Notes under the pieces: model-generated
The model's input: the letters and a program-made list of their open reading frames with translations, nothing else
Told to the model about the DNA's origin: nothing
Databases searched by the model: none
Made by a program: the position numbers and the translations under genes
Assembly (NCBI GenBank): GCA_028703095.1
Contig: JAQVNO010000012.1
Location: 1 to 32,576 of the forward strand
DNA length: 32,576 bases
Source: Bacteroidales bacterium
GTDB lineage: Bacteria; Bacteroidota; Bacteroidia; Bacteroidales; WCHB1-69
Reading direction: 5' to 3'
Shown here: positions 22,794 to 30,843 of the stretch, one piece after another
Layout: every line of letters begins with the position of its first letter
How positions within the stretch are numbered: the stretch's first letter is position 1

Positions 22794-23081
22794 TTAAAAA
22801 AACAAAAATTTAATATTTCCACGGATTGTATATCCAATATATTTCGAATTGTGTTCATGCGATTTTTCATTCCGTGTTATATGTTCATAATAATTGCGTT
22901 GCCATAATATTCCATTTATTGATTGACAATTCAATATTTTTACGATGCTTATATATTCCACCTTAACAATAGATTGATATGCATCAACCATATTCCCAAT
23001 GGTTTTTCCATTTTCTGTATGACCTATCCCTTGCGGTTGCCTTCCTTCGATAACCACATTATTTTGGGCGAAAACGTTATT
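22794..23081 (-). pseudogene. Decayed IS200/RAYT-like Y1 transposase, C-terminal fragment
   Basis: The minus-strand frame between stops holds about 95 codons; the longest reading starts at a GTG at 23057. It matches the C-terminal part of REP-associated tyrosine transposases (Y1_Tnp family): EGRQPQGIGHTENGKTIG, then MVDAYQSIVKVEY, then the hallmark LWQRNYYEHITRNEKS. After that the expected ISxYIxxNPxxW ending is degenerate (KYIGYTIRGNIKF). The catalytic HUH and Tyr region is absent, and a stop closes the frame upstream, so this is a non-functional relic. A short palindrome at 23075-23091 may be part of the old element end. Confidence 0.75.
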
Positions 23082-23091
23082 TTATATAACG
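23075..23091. repeat. Palindrome CGTTAT-N5-ATAACG
   Basis: Perfect 6-bp arms around TTTAT, beside the transposase relic. It may be a remnant of the hairpin ends used by Y1 transposases, or chance in AT-rich DNA. Confidence 0.45.
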
Positions 23092-23114
23092 GCTATTTAT
23101 TTTAAGAAAAGCGT

Positions 23115-23145
23115 TGTTTTTCAAGCATTAAAGTTTCGAAAAACA
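23115..23145. repeat. Inverted repeat TGTTTTTC / GAAAAACA
   Basis: Eight-base exact arms (23115-23122 and 23138-23145) separated by 15 nt, in the gap before the dnaX promoter. No clear role. Confidence 0.5.
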
Positions 23146-23211
23146 GTTAAAACATTACACTTATTATTTACGAAATTAATAGTTTTTTATTTTTTTATCA
23201 TTTTTTTTTAT

Positions 23212-23219
23212 TACTTTTG
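23212..23219 (+). promoter_or_regulatory. Bacteroidota -7 promoter element for dnaX
   Basis: TACTTTTG, an exact TAnnTTTG match, 25 nt before the dnaX ATG. Confidence 0.65.
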
Positions 23220-23244
23220 CCAATTATTAGATTGAAAAAAATAA

Positions 23245-25020
23245 ATGGAAAATTTCATTGTATCAGCAAGAAAATATCGCCCTTCAACATTTAAAACCAT
23301 TGTTGGACAATCAGCTATAACGACTACATTAAAAAATGCCGTACGTCAAAATCAGGTTGCTCAAGCATTTTTGTTTTGTGGACCAAGAGGTGTAGGTAAA
23401 ACAACCTGTGCACGCATTTTAGCTAAAACCATCAACTGTCATAATCTTACCGAAGAAGGGGAAGCTTGTAACCAATGTGAATCCTGTATCTCCTTTAATC
23501 AATCTGCTTCTTTTAATTTCTTTGAGCTGGATGCAGCTTCAAATAATTCTGTAGATGATATCCGAACATTGGTCGAACAAGTACGCATACTTCCGCAAGG
23601 AGCTACTTACAAAGTATATATCATTGACGAAGTACATATGTTGAGTGCTCAAGCGTTTAATGCCTTTTTAAAAACATTAGAAGAACCTCCTCCGTATGCT
23701 AAATTTATATTAGCAACAACCGAAAAGCATAAAATTATTCCAACCATACTTTCAAGATGTCAAATTTTTGATTTTAAAAGAATTAAAACCAATGACATCG
23801 TTTCACATTTGGAATATGTAGCCAAACAAGAAAATGTATTGTTCGAACAAGCTGCTCTTGAAATTATCAGTCAAAAAGCAGAGGGTAGTCTACGCGATGC
23901 GTTATCTATTTTTGATCAAGCCGTTAATTTCTCGGAAGGAAATATTACATATGAACATATCATTGAGAATTTAAATATTATAGACTTTAATTACTTTTTT
24001 AAAATTATAAAAGCACTCCATGAAGGTGATATCGCTGAAGTGTTAATTGATTTTAATGACATAATTGATAAGGGATATGACGGACAAATTTTCCTGGAAA
24101 GCATTAGTGAACACATTCGAAATCTGATGGCATGTAAATTAGGTGTTACTAGTTTATTAGAAACAGGTGAAAACATCAAACACCAATACATTGAACAAGC
24201 CAAACAATTGGACTCCAACTTCATGTTGAATTGTCTATCAATTTTCAGCCGATGTGATGCTACTTATAAAACAGCCAACAACAAACGTCTACATATAGAA
24301 ATATCCCTAATGCTTATTTGCAACGAAAAGACGAAACTACAAACAAATACGACTACGAATGAAGCTCCAACATCCTATAAACAAAATGCTCAACCAATCC
24401 AAAAACCTAAACAAATCGACTCAAATCCTGAACTTTCAGTACAGTCCTCTCCTACTTTTAAAAGACAAATAAAAACAGAATCCTCCGGAATGTCCACAAT
24501 TCCCATTAAAGATATTCTTGAAAATGAAAAAGGAAACACGCAAAAAACTAATTCCAAGATTGAACCTCCGGAAAACCCTATAAAAAAAGAGGAAATAAAT
24601 TATGCTGATGAACCCGAAGATAATGAAGAAAATATAGTTGAAGAATGTAGGTGTGAAACAAAAGACGCTATAGAATTATTAACTAAAAATTGGGTGAAAT
24701 ATGTAGAAAAAGCTACCCCAAATGCCATTGCAGCTCGTATGCTACTAAACGAAGAAGTGCCGCTTATAAAAGATGAAAATAAATTAATGTTTGAAGTAGC
24801 CAACTCCATTGCAGAAAAGGAAATCAAAGACAACATAAATAACCTCTTACAAATTATTTATGCCGAAACTAACGTAAAATATTCTTACGAAATACACATT
24901 GATCATAACAAAAAAATTGAAAGCAAAATCATAGATCCGGATGAAAAATTCAAAAAAATGAATGAATCCAATCCTTCATTATTAACATTTAAACAACAAC
25001 TAAATTTAAACATTTTTTAA
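23245..25020 (+). CDS. dnaX: DNA polymerase III subunit gamma/tau
   Basis: ATPase of the clamp loader and organiser of the replisome. The 591 residues carry Walker A GPRGVGKT (46-53), a zinc set C65, C75, C78, C81, the sensor-type ELDAASNNSVDDIR, Walker B IIDEVHML (126-133), LKTLEEPPPYAKFILATT and SRCQIFDF (170-176). After domain III (to about 360) comes a low-complexity linker rich in Lys, Pro, Thr and Glu, then a folded C-terminal region (about 470-591) that should contact the polymerase. No internal frameshift site is obvious. The M16 peptidase gene starts 11 bp downstream and may share the transcript. Confidence 0.96.
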   Translation: MENFIVSARKYRPSTFKTIVGQSAITTTLKNAVRQNQVAQAFLFCGPRGVGKTTCARILAKTINCHNLTEEGEACNQCESCISFNQSASFNFFELDAASNNSVDDIRTLVEQVRILPQGATYKVYIIDEVHMLSAQAFNAFLKTLEEPPPYAKFILATTEKHKIIPTILSRCQIFDFKRIKTNDIVSHLEYVAKQENVLFEQAALEIISQKAEGSLRDALSIFDQAVNFSEGNITYEHIIENLNIIDFNYFFKIIKALHEGDIAEVLIDFNDIIDKGYDGQIFLESISEHIRNLMACKLGVTSLLETGENIKHQYIEQAKQLDSNFMLNCLSIFSRCDATYKTANNKRLHIEISLMLICNEKTKLQTNTTTNEAPTSYKQNAQPIQKPKQIDSNPELSVQSSPTFKRQIKTESSGMSTIPIKDILENEKGNTQKTNSKIEPPENPIKKEEINYADEPEDNEENIVEECRCETKDAIELLTKNWVKYVEKATPNAIAARMLLNEEVPLIKDENKLMFEVANSIAEKEIKDNINNLLQIIYAETNVKYSYEIHIDHNKKIESKIIDPDEKFKKMNESNPSLLTFKQQLNLNIF

Positions 25021-25031
25021 ATAATACACAT

Positions 25032-27938
25032 ATGACAAGAATCAAACTATCGTTAACAGTAATATGCTGTTTTTTAATATGTATCGGTTATGCTCAACCA
25101 GATATTAATTGGGAAAAAGAAATTCCTAACGATCCTAGGGTAAGAATCGGAAAACTTGAAAACGGATTAGTTTACTATATACGTAAAAATTCCAAACCGG
25201 AAAATCGAGTGGAATTACGTTTAGCAGTAAAAGCCGGTTCTATGCAAGAAACCGACGAACAAGTGGGACTTGCTCATTTTACAGAGCATATGGCTTTTAA
25301 CGGAAGTACACATTTTAAGAAAAATGAATTAATAAATTACATGCAATCTATCGGCATGCGTTTCGGAGGTGATATAAATGCATATACCAGTTTTGATGAA
25401 ACCGTATATATGTTAACTGTCCCAACTGAAAACAAGGGACAATTAGATACCGGCTTTTTGGTTCTAATGGATTGGGCTGCCAATTTAAGTATGGAAAGCA
25501 AAGATATTGATGCCGAACGCGGTGTTATCATTGAAGAGTGGAGAACCGGAAAAAATGCAGACGAACGCATGCGCAATGTATGGTTTCCTGTTGTTTTCAC
25601 CAACTCTCTTTATGCAAAACGCTTACCTATAGGCACCTATGAAAACCTTAAATCATTCAAACATGAAACCATACGTAACTTTTACAAAACATGGTATCGC
25701 CCAGAATTACAAGCTATTATAGTAGTAGGTGATATCGATATTGATTATGCAGAAGCTAAAATTAAAGAACTCTTTGGAGAACTTAAAAATCCAATCAATG
25801 CACCTGAAAAAATCATGCATCCTATTGGAGAAAATAAAGAGATTCTAATCGCACGTGCAACTGATAAAGAAGCTACACACAGTCAAATCATGACGATTCG
25901 CAAACACAAAGGCTTTCCTCCTAAAACCCTACAAGACTACCGTACCAGCTTAATGCATCGTTTATACAATATGATGATAGCTGAACGCTTTAATGAATTA
26001 CAACAAGATCCCGCTTGTCCTGTTATCGGCGCCGGAAGTTACTATGGCAAATTTATCGGCAATGTAGATGCTTATACGGGCTACGCTATCGCCAAAGAAA
26101 ACAAAATGAAAGAATCACTACTTCTCCTAATGAAAGAAGAAGAACGCATCAAACAACATGGGTTTCTTGAATCTGAGCTTGAACGTGCTAAAGAAGAGTT
26201 AATGGCAAACCTTGAAAAAGCTTCTAATGAAGCTGAAAAAACATTGTCTTCATCATTTGCAAGTTCTTATATAAATCATTATTTGAATGAAAGCCCAATA
26301 ATGGGTGCTAAAATTGAATATACACAAGCTAAAAATATAATTGAAAACATTAAAGTTGAAGAAATCAGTGCATTCGCAAAACAATGGATTACGGAAGAAA
26401 ACTTTGTGGTAGTTATTTTAGGCCCTGAAAAAGACGGATTGAATATTTTAACGGAACCCGAAGCAAAAAACATTATTAAAAAAGGTGAATATAAAAATGT
26501 CAGTCCTTATGTTGACAACTACAAACCGGAACCACTCATTAATAAGGAATTAACAGGATCTAAAATCCAATCATCAAAAGAATTAACAGATATTGATGCT
26601 ACAGAATATACTTTAGAAAACGGCATCAAAGTAATTTTAAAATCCACTGATTTTAAAGATGATGAAATACTAATGAAAGCCGAAGCCCCCGGAGGTTCAA
26701 GTTTGTTTGGATTGTACGACTTTCCCTCTACTTTATTTGCTACTGAACTGGTAGAGCGCTCAGGATTAGGCGCTTTCGATTATATTTCATTGCAAAAAAA
26801 ATTAAAAGGAAAAAACATTAGTATTTCCCCTGTTATAGGAGAACTATGGAATGGATTCTATGGGAACACAACTCCCAAAGATTTTGAAATCATGCTACAA
26901 CTCCTTTATCTATATTATGATGCACCCCGTTTTGATGAAACGGCATTTCAAGCTATTATTTCTGAAACCAACAATCAAATAAAATTTATTTCATCCAATC
27001 CAATGTATGTTTTTTTGGATACACTTATTAAAATCAGCACCCAATTTGACCCGCGAATTCAAGTTGTTCCCGATGAAGATCTTATAAACAATGCTTCTTA
27101 TAAACAAGCACTCGATGTTTATAAAGACAGATTCAATAATGCCGGAAATCTGATTTTTACGTTTGTAGGAAACATTAATAAAGAAGAAATGTTACCGCTG
27201 ATTGAAAAATACATTGGAAGTCTTCCCGTTGCAGATAAAAAAGAAATGTTTAAAAATGTATATTTCGGATTTCCTAACGAAACTCAAGACATCAATATTT
27301 ATGTAGGCGTTGACAATAAAAGTTCAATGGGAATTATTTTCAACCATGAGTATGAATGGAATACTAAAACAAATCTATGTTTAGATATCTTTCAAGAAAT
27401 ACTTGACATGCAATTGTACGAAGTAATTCGTGAGAAAATGGGAGGCACTTATTCTCCTACTCTACAATTTAATTACAGCAAATATCCGGAAACTGAATAT
27501 AGTATGATGATTTATATTAATTGTGATCCAAAGAAAACAAAAAAAATCAGCAAAACTGTTTTTAGCATTATCAACAAAACTCTAAGTAAAGGATTTACAA
27601 ATGAAGAACTGCATAAAGCGAAAGAACAAATTAAAAAATCCTTAGAACTTAATTTTGAAAAAAATTCGTATTGGCAAAATTATATTTCCGAACAATATTT
27701 CAATGGGGATCCTTTAAACGAATACAAAATTTATCAACAATTATTAAATGAAATAACTGCTGAAGAAATTCTTAAAACCATACAGCCTATTTTTAACACT
27801 TCTCATTATGTAAGCGTCTATCAATATCCGGAAAAAAAGAATACAAAAGTTAAAGACGACAAAAACAAGGATACTGAAGAAATCGATGATGCAAATAAAG
27901 AAAGTGAAAAACCTATAAAGAAGTCTAAGGCTAAATAA
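25032..27938 (+). CDS. Secreted M16 family zinc metallopeptidase (pitrilysin-like)
   Basis: Exported peptidase of 968 residues with a signal peptide (cleavage near YAQ, residue 22). The first half has the inverted zinc motif HFTEH (82-86: His82, Glu85, His86) and the distal Glu region DAERGVIIEEW, making it the catalytic M16 domain. The second half (about 530-930) repeats the fold without the zinc motif (ATEYTLENGIKVILKSTDFKDDE, then VIREKMGGTYSPT), as in two-domain pitrilysins. The C-terminal 30 residues are a charged Lys/Asp/Glu tail. It probably degrades peptides in the periplasm. Its gene follows dnaX by 11 bp, a functionally unrelated neighbour. Confidence 0.95.
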   Translation: MTRIKLSLTVICCFLICIGYAQPDINWEKEIPNDPRVRIGKLENGLVYYIRKNSKPENRVELRLAVKAGSMQETDEQVGLAHFTEHMAFNGSTHFKKNELINYMQSIGMRFGGDINAYTSFDETVYMLTVPTENKGQLDTGFLVLMDWAANLSMESKDIDAERGVIIEEWRTGKNADERMRNVWFPVVFTNSLYAKRLPIGTYENLKSFKHETIRNFYKTWYRPELQAIIVVGDIDIDYAEAKIKELFGELKNPINAPEKIMHPIGENKEILIARATDKEATHSQIMTIRKHKGFPPKTLQDYRTSLMHRLYNMMIAERFNELQQDPACPVIGAGSYYGKFIGNVDAYTGYAIAKENKMKESLLLLMKEEERIKQHGFLESELERAKEELMANLEKASNEAEKTLSSSFASSYINHYLNESPIMGAKIEYTQAKNIIENIKVEEISAFAKQWITEENFVVVILGPEKDGLNILTEPEAKNIIKKGEYKNVSPYVDNYKPEPLINKELTGSKIQSSKELTDIDATEYTLENGIKVILKSTDFKDDEILMKAEAPGGSSLFGLYDFPSTLFATELVERSGLGAFDYISLQKKLKGKNISISPVIGELWNGFYGNTTPKDFEIMLQLLYLYYDAPRFDETAFQAIISETNNQIKFISSNPMYVFLDTLIKISTQFDPRIQVVPDEDLINNASYKQALDVYKDRFNNAGNLIFTFVGNINKEEMLPLIEKYIGSLPVADKKEMFKNVYFGFPNETQDINIYVGVDNKSSMGIIFNHEYEWNTKTNLCLDIFQEILDMQLYEVIREKMGGTYSPTLQFNYSKYPETEYSMMIYINCDPKKTKKISKTVFSIINKTLSKGFTNEELHKAKEQIKKSLELNFEKNSYWQNYISEQYFNGDPLNEYKIYQQLLNEITAEEILKTIQPIFNTSHYVSVYQYPEKKNTKVKDDKNKDTEEIDDANKESEKPIKKSKAK

Positions 27939-27945
27939 TAATAAT

Positions 27946-27973
27946 AAAAAGGCTGTCATAAGACAACTTTTTT
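27946..27973. terminator. Bidirectional terminator between the M16 gene and hydE
   Basis: A hairpin made of AAGGCTGTC and GACAACTTT around ATAA, with one mismatch and a G-T pair, is flanked by A-run and T-run sequence. It lies 7 bp after the M16 stop and overlaps the last bases of the convergent hydE gene. Confidence 0.75.
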
Positions 27974-29018
27974 ATTTATTAATGGGAATAAAGTCACCTC
28001 GTGTTATTTTGATGGTATACCCTATTTTTTCCATATGAAGTTTTAACATTGGCAAATATTCTGAAGCTTCCAAGCCTGTGGCTATTTTATTATCATAAAT
28101 CATATACTTCTCTCTAACACTTAAAGGCGAGAGATTGGGCATCACTACATTCGCTCCCGCTAAAATTCCATATTCTCTTCCCACTTTATCTATAGTACCT
28201 AATGCCGTAGTAGATGGCAATAATGCGCTGGGGAGTATCAGACGTAAAATTGCCAACATAAACAATGTCAATTCAAGCGTTCCGGCTTTTTCGTCAGCAA
28301 AAGGAGTCTCATGATGTGAAATAAAGGGTCCTATTCCAACCATTTGAGGTTGTAAATCGGCAATAAACAATAAGTCTTCCACAAGATTTTCGATGGTTTG
28401 AAAAGGAGAACCAACCATAAATCCGGAACCCACCTGATAACCGATACTTTTCAAATCGTATAAACATTGTTTACGTTCTTCACCGGACATACTTTTAGGA
28501 TGTAGCTGTTTATAATGAAGTGTATTAGCTGTTTCATGCCGCAACAAATACCTATCAGCACCTGCTTGATATAGTTTTAGATAACTTTCGTATGATTTTT
28601 CACCCAAAGACAACGTTATGGCACAATCGGGATGATTTTTTTTAATACCACTTACTATATCCACCATACGAACATCATTATAATAGGGATCATCTCCTCC
28701 TTGCAATACAAATGTCCGAAATCCAAGCGTATAACCTTCTTTACAACAATCTAAAATTTGTGATTTAGTTAATCTATAACGTATAACATTTTTATTAGCT
28801 TTACGAATGCCACAATAATAACAATCGTTTTTACAATAATTGGTTAATTCTATTAATCCACGAATATAAATATCTTTCCCATAATAACTTTCTCTAACTT
28901 CTCTTGCTTTTGAAAATAAATAATCACTGATAAGTGAATTTCTATTTGTAATTAAATCAATAAATTCTTCTTTAGAAAGTATGTGGGTTTTCGTTAACTT
29001 ATCAATTAATGAGTACAT
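27972..29018 (-). CDS. hydE: [FeFe]-hydrogenase maturase HydE (radical SAM)
   Basis: Radical SAM enzyme of 348 residues that, with HydF and HydG, builds the H-cluster of [FeFe] hydrogenase. The CX3CX2C cluster motif is C62-x3-C66-x2-C69 in the diagnostic context RGLIELTNYCKNDCYYCGIR. It continues with RYRLTKSQILDCCKEGY, TFVLQGGDD, LLRHETAN, GSGFMVGSPFQTIENL and IGPFISHHETPF, all HydE-like. The second cysteine set seen near the C-terminus of some HydE proteins is absent, and it is known to be dispensable. hydF, hydG and the hydrogenase are not in the window. A weak TACCTTTT element (29037-29044) is the best promoter candidate. Confidence 0.9.
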   Translation of the reverse strand: MYSLIDKLTKTHILSKEEFIDLITNRNSLISDYLFSKAREVRESYYGKDIYIRGLIELTNYCKNDCYYCGIRKANKNVIRYRLTKSQILDCCKEGYTLGFRTFVLQGGDDPYYNDVRMVDIVSGIKKNHPDCAITLSLGEKSYESYLKLYQAGADRYLLRHETANTLHYKQLHPKSMSGEERKQCLYDLKSIGYQVGSGFMVGSPFQTIENLVEDLLFIADLQPQMVGIGPFISHHETPFADEKAGTLELTLFMLAILRLILPSALLPSTTALGTIDKVGREYGILAGANVVMPNLSPLSVREKYMIYDNKIATGLEASEYLPMLKLHMEKIGYTIKITRGDFIPINK

Positions 29019-29044
29019 AATTATTTATTAGTAATTAAAAGGTA

Positions 29045-29100
29045 ATTTCACACTTATCATAACACCGATAAGCATAGAGTGTTCATTGTGTTATCTTTTT
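29045..29100. promoter_or_regulatory. Hairpin-rich spacer upstream of hydE
   Basis: CTTATC and GATAAG form a 6-bp inverted repeat inside a larger partly paired ACAC...GTGT segment (about 29051-29084). It lies between the subtilisin stop and the hydE start and could be a weak terminator or a leader structure. There is no strong T-run on the minus strand. Confidence 0.3.
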
Positions 29101-29111
29101 TGCAAGTATTG

Positions 29112-30827
29112 TTACTCCTGTAGTTCTTTCTTTTCCTTTTCCATACCTAAAACATAATGACAATTCACAATATCCCCTTTCAGATAAACATCAACAAATC
29201 CGTAATCCATAGCCCCTAATGACGGGAGTTCTTTTATTTTTATTACTTTTTTTCCCTTGGGAATTTTGTACTCTTTAACTTCCATTGATTCGCCGTTTCG
29301 TAATTTCAATTGAAGGGTGCATTTGCTCCGCTCCTTGGATTTAATCTTGATTATAATCGGCTTATTGTTATACACAAACGTATTAAATTGAATTTCAAAC
29401 ATAGGATTTCCACTTGCATCATACGTCATTGGAGGCTGTAAAAGAAGGTTATACGCTTTAAAAAAATCCGCAATACCATATCCCAAGGAACTATCAGGTT
29501 TTGCTGCCTGGTGTCCGCTTTGACGAATAGCATTCATAATCTCATAGGTTGATTTGTCGGGAAAAGCTTGCCACAAACAACTGACCATGCCCGCCAACAT
29601 GGGAGAAGAAAACGAAGTACCATCAGCATGCAACGTTTTACCAAAAGGATTGGCTACATAGGTTGCTCTTCCCACAGCACAAGCATCGGGTTTTACCCGC
29701 CCATCGGAAGTTGGTCCATAAGAACTAAATTCAGCTCTCTCGCCCTTCACATTTATTCCACCTACTGCAAGTATATCTTCTGCATCAGCAGGACAGCCAA
29801 TATATCTCCATTTATCATTACCTGCATTTCCGGCACTGTTACAAACAATTATTCCTTTTCTTGCTGCGATGGCAGCCGCTTGTGATGCCCTACTTACTTT
29901 CCCGTTTAAATCAGCTGCCGTCCTTGGTTGATTGGGATCATCAAATTTAGTATAGCCTAAGGATGAATTTAAAACATCGCAACCCAAACTATCAGCCCAC
30001 TCAATTCCTGCTACCCAATTATCTTCTTCAATTTTATTTTCAGAACGGCTATCTTCTGTTTGAGCCAAATAGACCAACACTTTTGGAGCAGAACCTATCA
30101 ACTCATCCGGCACTTCGGAGGCAATACATGAAAGCACATAGGTGCCGTGACTATGCTTACGCATCGGATCGACACAAGGTTCAACAAAATTTCGAGCCCC
30201 TAACAAACGATTTTCTTTGAGTAAAATTTCAAAATGGCGTATTGAATCTACATTATGAAAGCCCCCATCCATTATCATCATGTGTATTCCTTGACCGGAA
30301 TATCCCAAACGATGCAACCAATGTATGTTATTAATTCGAATCTGATTTGTGGATTTGCCATAGGGAAATAGTGTATTTGTATCCATCCCTATGACATTAT
30401 TGTTATTTCCTTTTGATTTATAGTAAAATATTTCATCACAAATTACTTCTTTTTCTTTCAATAAAATTGTTCTTTCAGCAAATGCCACAAATGGAAGGTT
30501 TTTGATTTTATTTAAAATTTCTTCTTCCTCGGCATATACTGTAATTCCATTTAACCATTTGGAACAAGTAAACAAAATCATAGTTGTATCTAAAGATAAT
30601 ACCTCTTGCACATACTGTTTATTTACAGGAAAATCCTCTTCGGTTACAGGAATATTAAAACGCTTTCTTTTTTCAACAGCTCTTGGCGAAAGAAATTCAT
30701 TGGGTCTATCAACAGAATATTCACTCTTATTCTTATCCGTAAACTGAATCCAATATTTTGCCGGTGTCTGCGAAAAACCGCTTAAAAGAAAAAATAAAAA
30801 CGGCAAATAAACACATATTTTTTTCAT
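29112..30827 (-). CDS. Secreted subtilisin-like S8 serine peptidase
   Basis: Exported serine peptidase of 571 residues from the ATG at 30827; the signal peptide ends near GFSQ (residue 20). An inhibitor-like pro-region follows (about 21-120, YWIQFTDKN and LNGITVYAEEEEI). The catalytic triad is Asp187 (MIMDGGF), His227 (KHSHGTYV) and Ser405 (GTSFSSPM), with the oxyanion Asn334 in NSAGNAG. A beta-rich tail of about 110 residues completes it, with no recognisable type IX secretion signal. An upstream frame to 30857 is rejected because it overlaps the previous gene; AGAGGA stands 8 nt before the chosen ATG. It lies 16 bp after the DUF3857 gene, so the two form an operon. Confidence 0.93.
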   Translation of the reverse strand: MKKICVYLPFLFFLLSGFSQTPAKYWIQFTDKNKSEYSVDRPNEFLSPRAVEKRKRFNIPVTEEDFPVNKQYVQEVLSLDTTMILFTCSKWLNGITVYAEEEEILNKIKNLPFVAFAERTILLKEKEVICDEIFYYKSKGNNNNVIGMDTNTLFPYGKSTNQIRINNIHWLHRLGYSGQGIHMMIMDGGFHNVDSIRHFEILLKENRLLGARNFVEPCVDPMRKHSHGTYVLSCIASEVPDELIGSAPKVLVYLAQTEDSRSENKIEEDNWVAGIEWADSLGCDVLNSSLGYTKFDDPNQPRTAADLNGKVSRASQAAAIAARKGIIVCNSAGNAGNDKWRYIGCPADAEDILAVGGINVKGERAEFSSYGPTSDGRVKPDACAVGRATYVANPFGKTLHADGTSFSSPMLAGMVSCLWQAFPDKSTYEIMNAIRQSGHQAAKPDSSLGYGIADFFKAYNLLLQPPMTYDASGNPMFEIQFNTFVYNNKPIIIKIKSKERSKCTLQLKLRNGESMEVKEYKIPKGKKVIKIKELPSLGAMDYGFVDVYLKGDIVNCHYVLGMEKEKKELQE

Positions 30828-30843
30828 ATTATTATCCTCTTTG

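Larger units (their letters stand above)
22698..23211. other. Intergenic region with transposon remnant and hairpins
   Basis: Between the tetR promoter and the dnaX promoter there is no intact gene. It holds a decayed transposase fragment (22794-23081, -), a perfect palindrome CGTTAT-N5-ATAACG (23075-23091) at its upstream edge, and an inverted repeat TGTTTTTC / GAAAAACA (23115-23145) with a 15-nt loop. The rest is AT-rich filler. Confidence 0.6.

Noticed and set aside
22923-23105. 60-codon + strand frame opposite the transposase relic
   Set aside because: The opposite strand shows clear Y1 transposase homology; this frame is its shadow.
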